Below are positions 14,835 through 24,600 of a stretch of 51,463 nucleotides of DNA, one piece after another. Every line of letters begins with the position of its first letter. Within the stretch, counting starts at the first letter, position 1. The position numbers and the translations under genes are program-made. A model generated the notes under the pieces. It was not told the DNA's origin, searched no databases, and was given only the letters and a program-made list of their open reading frames with translations. This stretch comes from Patescibacteria group bacterium (GTDB lineage: Bacteria > Patescibacteriota > Doudnabacteria > UBA920). Location: NCBI GenBank assembly GCA_023484515.1, contig JAMDAY010000029.1:1-51463 (forward strand), read 5' to 3'.

Positions 14835-15344
14835 GTGCAAAAGACCAGGATTAACCACCAAATTAGGGCTCCGCAATTGCGGGTCATTAACGAAGAAGGG
14901 CAGCAGGTAGGGATTATGAAAACCTCCGAAGCCCTGGCTCTGGCATTGGAACACGGGCTGGACTTAGTGGAAGTTTCGCCTTTGGCCAACCCGCCGGTGG
15001 CCAAGCTGATTGATATTGCCAAATTCCGCTACCAGCAAAAAAAGAACGAAACGGCCGCCCGCAAACACGCAAAAAAAGTGGAGCTAAAGGTCCTTTGGAT
15101 AAGCATGCGGATTTCCGAGCACGACATGGGCATTAAGGCTAAAAAGGCTACGGAATTTTTGGAAGAAGGCAACGTGGTTAAGATTGAACTGCGGATGCGC
15201 GGCCGCGAGCAGGCTTTCGGCGACATTGGACAAAAGCAATTGCAAACTTTTCTGACCCACATTACTTCCCCGTTCCGGGTGGAAGTTCCCATAAAAAGAA
15301 TGGGCGGCACGTGGTCGGTTACGATAGCCCTGGATAAAAAATAA
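14835..15344 (+). CDS. infC: translation initiation factor IF-3
   Basis: IF-3 binds the 30S subunit, prevents premature 50S joining and checks start-codon pairing. At 169 aa the length is normal. The N-domain begins INHQIRAPQLRVINEEGQQVGIMKTSEAL and the C-domain contains KVELKVLWISMRISEHDMGIKAKKATEFLEEGNVVKIELRMRGRE, both diagnostic. GTG is the start: an in-frame TAA lies three codons upstream and no better start exists. Many bacteria use AUU or another rare start for autoregulation; GTG without a Shine-Dalgarno site could serve a similar purpose. It heads the conserved infC-rpmI-rplT operon. Confidence 0.97.
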   Translation: MQKTRINHQIRAPQLRVINEEGQQVGIMKTSEALALALEHGLDLVEVSPLANPPVAKLIDIAKFRYQQKKNETAARKHAKKVELKVLWISMRISEHDMGIKAKKATEFLEEGNVVKIELRMRGREQAFGDIGQKQLQTFLTHITSPFRVEVPIKRMGGTWSVTIALDKK

Positions 15345-15377
15345 GTTTAATATTTAATATTTAGGATACTTCTACAA

Positions 15378-15572
15378 ATGCCCAAAGTAAAAACCCACCA
15401 AGGAACAGCTAAGAGAATTAAGCTTAGCAGGCGCGGCAAGCTAATTGCCCGCAGCGTCGGCCAGGACCATTATAATTCCCGCGAATCCGGCAAAACCACC
15501 AAGAACAAGCGCCGCGACCTGGTCCTGCACAAGACGAACAATAAATTAAAATCATTAATTCCCTATAAATAG
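15378..15572 (+). CDS. rpmI: 50S ribosomal protein L35 (bL35)
   Basis: A 64-aa basic protein, PKVKTHQGTAKRIKLSRRGKL...HKTNNKLKSLIPYK, matching bL35 in length and motif order (KTH...AKRFK-type start, H-at-end region). Start ATG 33 bases after infC, without a Shine-Dalgarno site. Second gene of the infC operon. Confidence 0.95.
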   Translation: MPKVKTHQGTAKRIKLSRRGKLIARSVGQDHYNSRESGKTTKNKRRDLVLHKTNNKLKSLIPYK

Positions 15573-15583
15573 TGGATAGCGGA

Positions 15584-15627
15584 CAGTGATCAGTTAACAG
15601 TTACTGACCACTGGACACTGATCACTG
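15584..15627. repeat. short repeat with inverted arms inside the ribosomal operon
   Basis: CAGTGATCAGT and ACTGATCACTG bracket a stretch containing GTTACTGACCACTGGACACTG, with partial tandem TGATCAC units. It fills the rpmI-rplT gap, which is normally short and plain. A related fragment (AACTGCCCACTGTCCACTG) occurs near 998. Confidence 0.5.
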
Positions 15628-15639
15628 ATCACTACAAGT

Positions 15640-15984
15640 ATGACACGCATAAAACGCGGAGTCGCCGCGCACAAACGGCGCAAAAATTTACTAAAAAGAG
15701 CCAAAGGTTTTGACAACCGCCGCTCCACCAATTTCGTAGCAGCCCGCGAGGCGCTGCTGCATGCGGACAAATACGCTTACCGCGACCGCCGCAACAAGAA
15801 GCGCGATTTCCGCGCTTTATGGCTTATCCGGACAAACGCCGCCTTAAGGGAAAACGGCACCACCTGGAGCAAGTTTGCCGGCAAGCTGAAAAAAGAAAAA
15901 ATAGCCATAAACCGCAAAATGCTGGCTGAACTGGCCGTCCAATATCCGCAGGAATTTGACAAGCTTGTAAAAAGCCTGATATAA
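15640..15984 (+). CDS. rplT: 50S ribosomal protein L20 (bL20)
   Basis: A 114-aa basic rRNA-binding protein needed early in 50S assembly. TRIKRGVAAHKRRKNLLKRAKGF at the N-terminus and RDFRALWLIRTNAALRENG in the globular part are diagnostic. Third gene of the operon. The ATG lies two codons after a TGATCACTAC repeat and has no Shine-Dalgarno site, which is odd for a highly expressed protein; translation may be coupled or leaderless-like. Confidence 0.96.
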   Translation: MTRIKRGVAAHKRRKNLLKRAKGFDNRRSTNFVAAREALLHADKYAYRDRRNKKRDFRALWLIRTNAALRENGTTWSKFAGKLKKEKIAINRKMLAELAVQYPQEFDKLVKSLI

Positions 15985-16088
15985 CCGCGGATACGCAGAT
16001 GACTGCAAGATAACGCAGATTTTAAAACCCCGCACCTTTTAGGTGCGGGGTTATCTGTGTCATCTGTTTTTCATCTGCGTATCTGCGG
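15985..16088. terminator. nested double hairpin terminator after rplT
   Basis: Inner stem AACCCCGCACCT / AGGTGCGGGGTT with a TTT loop (16026-16052). Outer arms CCGCGGATACGCAGATGA (15985-16002) and TCATCTGCGTATCTGCGG (16071-16088), 18 bp with one mismatch. It starts on the base after the rplT stop and serves convergent genes. ATCTGCG(T) units recur four times, giving it repeat-element character. Confidence 0.7.
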
Positions 16089-16102
16089 TCTATCTGCGGT
16101 AT

Positions 16103-16633
16103 TTACTTCTGCTGCGAAGCCTTGTCCTGCGTGATAGCCTTGACTACCTGGCCGTCCGACTTAAGGTCTTCATAGAACAAAATTTGATTGTTGCTAATAT
16201 GCATCTGGTCAACCGGCCCGTGCAGCTCACTGCCCAGTTTAACCAAGGAAATTGACTGCTGGGTGCTTGATGATTCGCCGGTGCCGCTGCCCTGCTGCGG
16301 CCCCACTTGCAGGTAATAAATATCCTTTAAGGTTACGTAATTGCTTCTAACGTCGGAAAGCTTGCCAAAATAAACCTGGCCATTGGTCAAAAAGACCGCC
16401 TGATAACCGGAAGGCTTGCTGGCTGCAGCGCCGGTTTGGACAGCGCCGTCCTTGCCGAATAGCTTGCCCCGGAACAGCACGCCGGCAGCCACCAGCAGAA
16501 CAATTATAACTCCTAAAATTATCCAAGGGACTTTGTTAGAAACCTTTTTTCCGGGTTCGGCCGCAGCCGGAGCCGGAGAATATTCAGCCTTGCTGGAAGA
16601 CTGCACCCTATTGATTTTAATTTCTTCAGACAT
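16103..16633 (-). CDS. single-pass membrane protein, conserved CPR type (176 aa)
   Basis: Start set to MSEEIKINRVQ (16633) because AAAGGAAACATAT precedes it; the track's extension to 16675 has no ribosome site. A cytoplasmic Ser/Pro/Ala-rich tail (about 45 residues), one transmembrane helix (VPWIILGVIIVLLVAAGVLF), then an extracytoplasmic domain containing YQAVFLTNGQVYFGKLSDVRSNYVTLKDIYYLQVG, LVKLGSELHGPVDQMHISNNQILFYEDLKSDGQVVKAI. From memory, similar VFLTNGQVYFGKL domains are widespread in Patescibacteria and uncharacterised. Possibly a small beta-barrel sensor or envelope protein. Confidence 0.8.
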   Translation of the reverse strand: MSEEIKINRVQSSSKAEYSPAPAAAEPGKKVSNKVPWIILGVIIVLLVAAGVLFRGKLFGKDGAVQTGAAASKPSGYQAVFLTNGQVYFGKLSDVRSNYVTLKDIYYLQVGPQQGSGTGESSSTQQSISLVKLGSELHGPVDQMHISNNQILFYEDLKSDGQVVKAITQDKASQQK

Positions 16634-16849
16634 ATATGTTTCCTTTTTGTTATTAATAAAGGTTCCCCGCCGCAAGCAGCGGAGGCATTACTGCAAGGAA
16701 CATGCTGCATTTCGCGGCAGAGCCGGCAGGTTTAAAACCTGTATTAGCTCCTCGGCTCGCTTATCAGCCACAGGCTGGCAGACTCGCCTGCGTCGCTAAT
16801 AAACAATCTTTGTCCGCTGATCGCAGATCGGATGGTGTAATCTATCCTC
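16634..16849. other. non-coding spacer with short inverted repeats
   Basis: No ORF of its own; the antisense track ORFs here extend into the palindromic repeat at 16850-16999. AGGTTTAAAACCT is a small perfect palindrome near 16730. Nothing else is recognised. Confidence 0.35.
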
Positions 16850-16999
16850 GTTTGTGTCATCGCGAGGAGCTTTAAAGGATCTCCAAGGCGACGAAACGAT
16901 CTATTCCAAGGAGGGAAAGATTGCTTCGCCCTTGAGATGCCCGCCTGCCGAATTTTGCAAAATATGGCGGACGAGCATTCAGGCTCGCAATGACACAAA
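16850..16999. repeat. 150-bp palindromic dispersed repeat (TCATTGCGAG type)
   Basis: Ends GTTTGTGTCATCGCGAG and CTCGCAATGACACAAAC are inverted repeats of 17 bases with one mismatch. Inside are GGCGACGAAACGATCT and AGATTGCTTCGCC, which also pair imperfectly. This follows the pattern of the widespread bacterial palindromic repeats built on TGTCATTGCGAGG...AGATTGCTTCG. Non-coding and probably inactive; a weaker relative lies at 1012-1130. Confidence 0.7.
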
Positions 17000-17127
17000 C
17001 AGTCCAAAAACTTCTTAGATTAATCTGCATGACAAATGGGCTAACTACAGCCCAAGGATAGCTAATTTATCCACCTGCCCGCCGTTACCGACTAAGGCAG
17101 ACAAGGGAGGGTAACCTGCGGGAAATA

Positions 17128-17733
17128 TCAACACCTCATTACCTGCAATTGCGGCAAGGTTAAAGCGCGGCGGCGCTTGGCTTTGGAATAAAGGGACTGT
17201 TTCTTCAATCCAATAACAGCGGCCGCTATAACGCTTCCCATAGCCCAGGCTAAAGAAGGATGCGGAATTATTGTTCCGCTGTCAGGGAAACTTGCCGCTG
17301 GGTTAAAAACTGTTATAAAGGCAGTTGGCAATACTGTAATTGCCGTCGGGCTTTGCGCTAATGGCTCAACCGACAAAGTGCGGGTTAAAACTTTTTCAGA
17401 CATGCTTAAGGCAAAGCAAGATTCCGGCTGGGACAGCAAATTTGTTCCTGCCGCATCCTGGACCAAGTTGCCGCCTGCCTGAACGCCCAGCATACAAGGC
17501 CTGGACTCTGAAATTGATATGGATGGATAAAAATTAAGGCTGCCAGCTTTTATTATATTGCCAGATTGTTGGCTATTAACAACTATAACTTTGGGCGCAG
17601 GAGCCAATGCCTCTGCGCGGAAATCTTGACTGGCAGGAACGGGGTTGCTGCTTATCGCCAAAGCGAAATTTGCCGGCGACAGCAATAACGTGCAGGATAA
17701 AATTATTAAAAATTTTTTTAAAGCCTTTGTCAT
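17128..17733 (-). CDS. secreted or membrane-anchored hypothetical protein (201 aa)
   Basis: Signal peptide MTKALKKFLIILSCTLLLSPANFALA, then about 130 residues of mostly beta/loop character with two Cys (RPCMLG, ESCFAL) that could form a disulfide. A C-terminal hydrophobic helix (WAMGSVIAAAVIGL) is followed by a basic tail (KKQSLYSKAKRRRALTLPQLQVMRC). The order signal, ectodomain, helix and positive tail is like a surface protein held in the membrane by its C-terminus, or a sorting-signal substrate. No homolog recognised. The leader is about 60 bases after a TGCTATAAT promoter. Confidence 0.7.
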   Translation of the reverse strand: MTKALKKFLIILSCTLLLSPANFALAISSNPVPASQDFRAEALAPAPKVIVVNSQQSGNIIKAGSLNFYPSISISESRPCMLGVQAGGNLVQDAAGTNLLSQPESCFALSMSEKVLTRTLSVEPLAQSPTAITVLPTAFITVFNPAASFPDSGTIIPHPSLAWAMGSVIAAAVIGLKKQSLYSKAKRRRALTLPQLQVMRC

Positions 17734-17789
17734 GAGTTTTTTTAATTTTTACCTTGTTTTTCGTTTCTTTACGGTATTCTCTTAAACAA

Positions 17790-17798
17790 ATTATAGCA
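17790..17798 (-). promoter_or_regulatory. extended -10 promoter of the 201-aa gene
   Basis: TGCTATAAT on the minus strand. The -35 region is weak. The same nonamer precedes other genes in the window (see findings). Confidence 0.55.
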
Positions 17799-17950
17799 TA
17801 CTTTTTCACTTCTTTTGGCTAAATTTACTGTGGAAAACTTAAATGAAAACGTCCGTTTTAAATTAAACATAAAAACTGCTATACTTTTAATAGATTTTAA
17901 AATTTTTAATTTTTCTATTTTTAAATCTTTTATCTTTAAATTTCTGCATT

Positions 17951-18439
17951 ATGTCCCGCGTATTCAACAACCAAACCCTGGAAATTTTAAAATTAGCCGG
18001 TAAAACCCCGGGCATTTCCGCCAGGGAGCTGTTTGCCGCTTGCGGAAAAAAGGCCGGCTATAAAGATTTTTACAATAACCTTTACCGGTTAATCAAGCAA
18101 GAATTACTGGAACGGAAAGACAACAACCAGGGCATTTGCCTGTGGCTAACCGACGAAGGAAATAAAATAATCGGCCGTGCTTGCCCGGAGCGGGATGGCA
18201 TATGGAAACTGGTAATTTTTGATATTCCGGAAAAACAAAAATACGTGCGGGTGGTGCTGCGGGCAAAATTGAAAGCCCTGCATTTCAAAAAGTGGCAAAA
18301 CAGCATTTGGGTTTCCCCTTTTAAATTGGACGAAGAGATAGAGCAGGAGATGGGATATTTGGCGCAAAAATTTTTCGTGCGCTTGATAAAAACCACGGAC
18401 ATAAACTTTACCAAGGACCTGGAAAACCTGTTTAAATAG
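17951..18439 (+). CDS. PaaX-like winged-helix protein with Cas2-like domain
   Basis: A 162-aa protein with two domains. Residues about 1-75 form a winged helix (LEILKLAGKTPGISARELFAAC...DFYNNLYRLIKQELLERK...LWLTDEGNKII). Residues about 82-155 (WKLVIFDIPEKQKYVRVVLRAKLKALHFKKWQNSIWVSPF) have the ferredoxin-like FDIPE motif shared by Cas2 and the C-terminal part of PaaX regulators. Such proteins are often annotated as Cas2 in Patescibacteria, but no cas1, effector or repeat array is present here, so a transcriptional regulator is the better call. It is short for PaaX (about 300 aa). It lies next to, and convergent with, the giant adhesin gene. Target unknown. Confidence 0.75.
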   Translation: MSRVFNNQTLEILKLAGKTPGISARELFAACGKKAGYKDFYNNLYRLIKQELLERKDNNQGICLWLTDEGNKIIGRACPERDGIWKLVIFDIPEKQKYVRVVLRAKLKALHFKKWQNSIWVSPFKLDEEIEQEMGYLAQKFFVRLIKTTDINFTKDLENLFK

Positions 18440-18510
18440 CGCGCCTCCAATGGTGCCCCGCAGGTGTCCAAAAGACCAACCCGCCTGAAGCACATGGAAG
18501 TTTTTATCCA

Positions 18511-18632
18511 GATAATTTAGCGTGCCACGTCATTCGCGAACGACGTAGCGTGCCGATTTATCACGTAGAATAAATTTACGTGATTTATCGGCCTTATAGG
18601 TAAGCCCATAAATGGGCAAGCTACAGTATAAG
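18511..18632. repeat. cluster of hairpins downstream of the giant adhesin gene
   Basis: TAGCGTGCC occurs twice. ACGTC...GACGT pairs; GCCGATTTATCACGTA and TACGTGATTTATCGGC pair imperfectly; CCTTATA / TATAAGG encloses GCCCAT-AA-ATGGGC. It sits between two convergent genes and probably terminates both, but it is larger and more complex than a terminator needs to be. Confidence 0.5.
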
Positions 18633-18649
18633 GTGGATGCTTATTTATT

Positions 18650-21600
18650 TTATTCACTATAGTTTTGTTCAACAGGGACGCTGCCTGGCGCGACATTGGT
18701 TGTATTATTGGCAGGAGCGGTGCCGGTATCTGCGACGGGGTTATTAGACGCGCCTGCGCCGGATGCGGAACCGGGATCCGAAGTTGGGGTTGCAGAATTT
18801 AAATCCGGAGCCGGAGGCTGGGGTTTTTCAGTAGAGGCATCTAAAACTTCGCCGGAACCGACGCCGCCCGGATTAGCTTCTTTGACAGTCCCAGATGCCG
18901 TATCAACTTTTACATTAACGTCCTTGTCGGAACCCGTCGTATTTTCCCCTTTGGGATTATCCGCGCCAGCAGGAGCCGGAGGCTGGGAAGACACAATAAT
19001 CTCCGGCTGGAAAGCCGCCGCAGGTGCCACTTGAAGGTTAAAGGAAGATTGCCACTGCGTGTCCAGGGGCTGGGCCATGGCTATCCAGTCAAAAGTAATG
19101 TCAGAGGCTGCCGGCTTGCTGATTTGAATAGCAAAGCCGGTTTCTGTTTTGTCAGCCACGCCATAGAAGAAGTCAGGCAAGCCGTTAAAGCTTACCGTAA
19201 CTTTTGGCACGGTTAAGTAAGGCACGTTAAACGTCACAGCGGTTTGATTGTCCCCTTGCTTAATGGTAGCCGTGCCGGCCGTGTCCTTGCCTACGTTTAA
19301 GTGTCCTATTGTGGTTATGTCCCCTACCGCGTTGATGCTAAACAGCGTAGTGGTGGAATTCTGGATGGTGAGGACGTTCTGGCAATTATTGATGACGGAC
19401 ATCTGGGGCAGCCCCAGATGCCTGTCATCTGGGATGCATTCCAGGTTAGACAAAATGGAAACCGAACCGGAAGATGCCACCAAGAACCGGTCCTGCCCGT
19501 CTTTTTGGAGCTGGAGAATATTACCCGCCCCCATTTGATTGATTAAAAACGACAACGGCGTGTCCGTGGCATCCGCATTGGTTAATAATTTATCCGCACT
19601 GGCGTGCGTGCTTAACTGTCCGTCACTTTCGCCCAAAATAAACTTATTATTAATTACCTGGTATCCAAGCTTTACAAAGGCTAAAACAGTGCCGGCTGAA
19701 CCAAGGGTGGTGCTGGCCACTTCGGGATTGCCGTCAAAGTTTTCCAAAGCTTGCCCAATTACCTGGCCGGAGTGAGTCGCTTTCATGGCATAGCCCGGGA
19801 AATTTTTGGAAGCTGTCAGGTAATCGCCGGGCTTTATGTCGCCGTTCTCGTTGGTAACCTTAACCGGCACGCGTCCGGACAAGGCTACGGGAACATTGGT
19901 GGCATTGCCGAATTTTTCGGCTTTGAATCCGCCGAGCAAAATGCCGGGCTTGGTGGAAATTATGCCCAAAACCGCAGAGGTAGAAGAAGCCTTACCCACG
20001 TAAACCGGAAAATCGCCGCTGGCCGCCGCCACGTCGCCAGGCTCCAAAATTTCTTTGGTCGGATACTGTTCGGCCACGTCCACCCCGCCGACCACGGTGC
20101 CGTTGTTGGCATAAATCCGGCCCGCGGTATTGGCGCCGGTGCAGGAGTCGTCCGTGTCCACACACAGCCAGCCATTGGCAACCTGCACATTGCCGCCCGA
20201 TGCGGCCGACCCCACATGCAGCCTCTGTCCCGGTCCCGTGTTTCCAACACCTACGTTGCCGTTAGCGGCATCAATAGTTATCCTATCCGCATCCGAAGCT
20301 AAACCCGCTTTAATTCCTAATTTAGATGATAAGCGGTAAACGCCATAAGTATAGTTGTCCGGGGTATCCATCCAAATACCGGTAGCATCGCCGCCAGTAA
20401 AAATTGGCGCGGTAAACGATGCCCCGCCGTTAACAGACAATGGCTTGCCCGGATTTGTAACGCCAATCCCCACATTTCCGTTCGGCAGCACGGTAAATAA
20501 GGAATCACCCGAAGAGGAGGTAATGGTTAAGAGAGGTAAAGTGGGGTTAGCGCTAGAGCCTTGGAGGGACAAAAGGGAGGATGGAGATGTGGATCCAATA
20601 CCCATGTTCCCCGCTTGGGTCATACGCAGCAAAGAAGCGCCGGAAGTGGAGGAAATGTCAAAAGGATCTACGGTGGAAGCGCCGGTCACGGACAGGCGGG
20701 CTGCGGGAGAAGATGTGCCAATGCTGACATTGCCTTCGCCATATGGCTGTAGCAGCAGGTTTTGGTTGCCAACGCCCGTAACTCTTATTGCCGCGTCATT
20801 GCCTGTTTGCTGAATGCTGACATACTTTCCTCCGGTGCTGTCATAAATTTTCAGCATTTCATTGCTGGATCCGTCAAACAAAGCCAAAGCGCCGTTTTGC
20901 GGCTTAATATTCGTATAGTTGGCGTCAAAGCTGTCGGAAAAGCGCAAATTTCCGTTTAAGTAGATATCATTGCCGCCCACATTCAAATCCCCGCCCTGCA
21001 CGTCCAGCTTATACCCCGGACTTGTCGTCCCAATGCCGACGTTGCCAGAGCTTAATCTCATCGTTTCTATTGAACCGCCGCTATAAATAATAGTGTCATT
21101 CCATTGTCCCGATGCCAACAATACATGATTATCGGTGCTGGTTTTTAATATATCCCTGTATGATTCAACATTGTTAACTTTTGATTTAATAGCATAGTTA
21201 TTTTCCAGAGCAATATTACCATTATATACATGCAATAATTCTTGCGGACTCGTCGTCCCGATGCCGACATTACCGTTAGACAAGACAGTAAGCAAAGAAG
21301 ATCCGGAAGAGGAAGCAATGGTAAGCAATGGGATGGCGGGAGCGGTAGAGGTACCTTGGATAACCAGATTAGAAGAGGGGGAAGAAGAGTTAACGCCCAC
21401 CATGTAGCCAAAGTTATTATAAACGGCATTGGTAGAAGAAGCCCAACCGATTGACGAGCCGGAGCCTACCCCGCAAGAACCAGCCTGCAAGAGTCCAGCA
21501 GCCGATGTACCAATGCACGACTGGCCTAAAAGGCCAGTCAGTGCCAAAGAAGTAGCCGTTGCCTCGCCAGCGGAAGAAACCATAAACTGGTTATTATTCC

Positions 21601-24600
21601 CCACCGTCAACAGCTGGCTCGGACTCGTTGTCCCGATGCCGACATTGCCGTTCTCTACTATTAACCCATAATTCATCCCGCCACTAACAGCACTAAAGTA
21701 ACCACCGATATTAGTCCCTGCCCCGCTACCACCGGCATAACCATATACACCATAACTTGTCCCGCTGTTTGCCCCTGTAGCTACGCCTTGCACACCATAA
21801 TTTGTTCCACCAGTAGCACCGTTATAACCATAGACCCCTGTAGACCCAGCCACACTAACGGACGATTTGAACTGACCGGCAACATATAATTTAATCCCTG
21901 CTGAATCTGCCGCGCCAACTCCCGTATTCCCCGTTGTCGTATTCACAAACAACGCCGGTGTGCTTCCTGTCGCCACGTTTAGATTCCCCCACACGTCTAG
22001 TTTGGCAGCCGGCGAAGTCGTCCCAATGCCGACATTACCATTCCCCTGAATAACCATTTTTACTGTCTCCCCATTTCCAAGCGCTTCATCTGAAGCAGTG
22101 AAAGCCAAACCTCCTGCCCACCCGCTACCCGAACCGGTTGAACTATAACCGTAAATTCCACCCAAAGCCTCAGAGCTGCCTGAAGCCCACTGTCTTACAA
22201 ACTTGACTCCATGGGAAGGTTTTGTCACATCATATCCCCAACCTGAACTTTCCGTAGATTGATTTACATCTAAGGTTAATTGGCCGGAAAGAACACTATT
22301 CGTCGCTGTAGCCTGATTAACATAAAGTTGAGATGATGGAGTGGTGGTGCCAATACCGACGTTGCCTGAGCTGGTAATTATTACGTTTGCCCCCGACGCC
22401 GCACCTGCGGCCTGTCCAAACTTAATGTTGCCAGAGGTTCTAAAACTGACATCTCCTGACAAGTCCCCGGCGTTCAAACCGGTAAATAATATTGAACCTG
22501 TTGGTTCCGTATTTTGAAAATATATGTCTGAAGAGGCAGGCAAAAGCCTAAAATACGCCGTGGATGTATCGTTGCCAATCACCAGTCCTTTATTGCCCGG
22601 CACAACAACCGTTCCATCATTATTCGACCCGCTTCCTTCAATCCTAATCGCTCCATTCACATCTAACTTGGCATTCGGACTGCTCGTCCCGATGCCCACG
22701 TTGCCGGTTGTTGCATTTAACCAGCTATTTCCATTTGAATCCAACCGTATTGCTTGAGTGTTTCCATTGTAAATATCGAAGGAGTATTTAGCCTTGTCAC
22801 CATCTTGGTACATTCGCATAGTGCCGCCACTACTAGAGCCGGGAATAATATACAATATGCTACCGTATTGCCCATCAACAGTTCCAATTTGGCCGCCGTA
22901 ATTATTTCCCGTTATGGTAACACCAGCACTTGTGGCAAGAGGGCCTTGCACCTGCAATCTTGCGCCTGGACTCGTCGTCCCGATGCCGACATTACCGTTA
23001 GACAAGACAGTAAGCAAAGAAGATCCGGAAGAGGAAGCAATGGTAAGCAATGGGATGGCGGGAGCGGTAGAGGTACCTTGGATAACCAGATTAGAAGAGG
23101 GGGAAGAAGAGTTAACGCCCACCATGTAGCCAAAGTTATTATAAACGGCATTGGTAGAAGAAGCCCAACCGATTGACGAGCCGGAGCCTACCCCGCAAGA
23201 ACCAGCCTGCAAGAGTCCAGCAGCCGATGTACCAATGCACGACTGGCCTAAAAGGCCAGTCAGTGCCAAAGAAGTAGCCGTTGCCTCGCCAGCGGAAGAA
23301 ACCATAAACTGGTTATTATTCCCCACCGTCAACAGCTGGCTCGGACTCGTTGTCCCGATGCCGACGTTGCCGTTGCCGAAATAAGAAGCGGTCGAGTTTA
23401 AAACCAGCGGCCGGCCGGTAAAGTTTCCGGAGGCGTCGTAGGCATTAAAGAAAGTGGAATTGCCGCTTTGCACTATCCGGACAGTACCGCCGGTTATCGC
23501 GGTGGTGTCTTGCAGCCGTATGACGCCGCCGGAAGACGCGCCGATGTGCAGCTGGTCTAACGGAGTGGTAATGCTGCCTATAGCCACGTTGGCGCCGAAC
23601 ACCGCCTGGGGGGTAGTGGAAGCGGATAACTGCAGGTACATCTGGCTGCCGGAGGTATTGTAAAAACTCGTCCGTTCGGAAGAAACGTCGGCCTGCAGCA
23701 CTTTGTTGGTGGCGCGGTTGATGTTAATGAACAACGGACTGATAAAATTATTGCCCGACTGGCCGATGGGCATGTACCGCAGGTACATTTCCGAGGTGGT
23801 GGCGGCATAGCCGGGATTGTAGTAGCTTGATTCCTGTCCCCAGAACAGCATCGGCTCGCTGGAGGTGGCGGGAGAAAAAATAGTATCCGACAGGTTATAC
23901 CCCCACCAGGACACGTCGCTGGCTCCGGACTGGGAAGCCGGAAAAGTCCTGATGCTGTAACCGGCGTCGGGAGCGGTATCCGTCGGGAACTGGATGACCC
24001 GGTTCACGCGTATGGTGCCGTTCACATCCAACTTGTACGCCGGACTCGTCGTCCCAATGCCCACGTTCCCACTCGGCAGCACGGTAAACAAAGTATTGCC
24101 GGAAGAGGAGGCAATGGTTAACAGAGGGACGGAAGGATTAGTGGAAGTTCCTTGAATGGTGAGGTTGGAAGAAGGAGAAGAAGAGCCTATGCCCACATTG
24201 CCGGTCAAGTAATATATATCATTGCCAGAAGTGGTCCACTGGGAACCAATATAAGGGGAACCGTTTACGTAAAACGAGGAGGCATTTACAATGCCGTTAA
24301 CATCCAGGGCAAAAGCGGGGGAAGAAGTCCCAATCCCCACCCTGGTATTGCCCGTATCCACGAACAAAGCGGCAACCGACGAAGTCGCTACATTCAAATT
24401 ACCCCAAATGTCCAATTTCGCCGACGGACTCGTCGTCCCAATCCCAAGATTGCCGGCTTGCGTCACGCGCAGCAAGGAAACGCCGGAAGTGGAGGAAATA
24501 TCAAAGGGATCTATAGCCGAAGCGCCGGTAACGGATAAGCGGACTGCTGGCGATGAGGTGCCAAGGCCAAGGCGGTGATTGGCGAGGTCATAAAAGAAAT

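Noticed and set aside
16744-17007. 87-aa minus-strand ORF
   Set aside because: Lies largely within the palindromic repeat at 16850-16999 and is Ser/Cys-rich without motifs; repeat-derived.
17951-18439. Cas2 nuclease of a CRISPR system
   Set aside because: A winged-helix domain is fused in front, and no cas1, effector or array is visible; PaaX-like regulator fits better.
19751-20302. Long plus-strand ORFs inside the giant adhesin gene
   Set aside because: They mirror the repeat structure of the minus-strand gene and lack start signals; antisense shadows of a low-complexity coding region.
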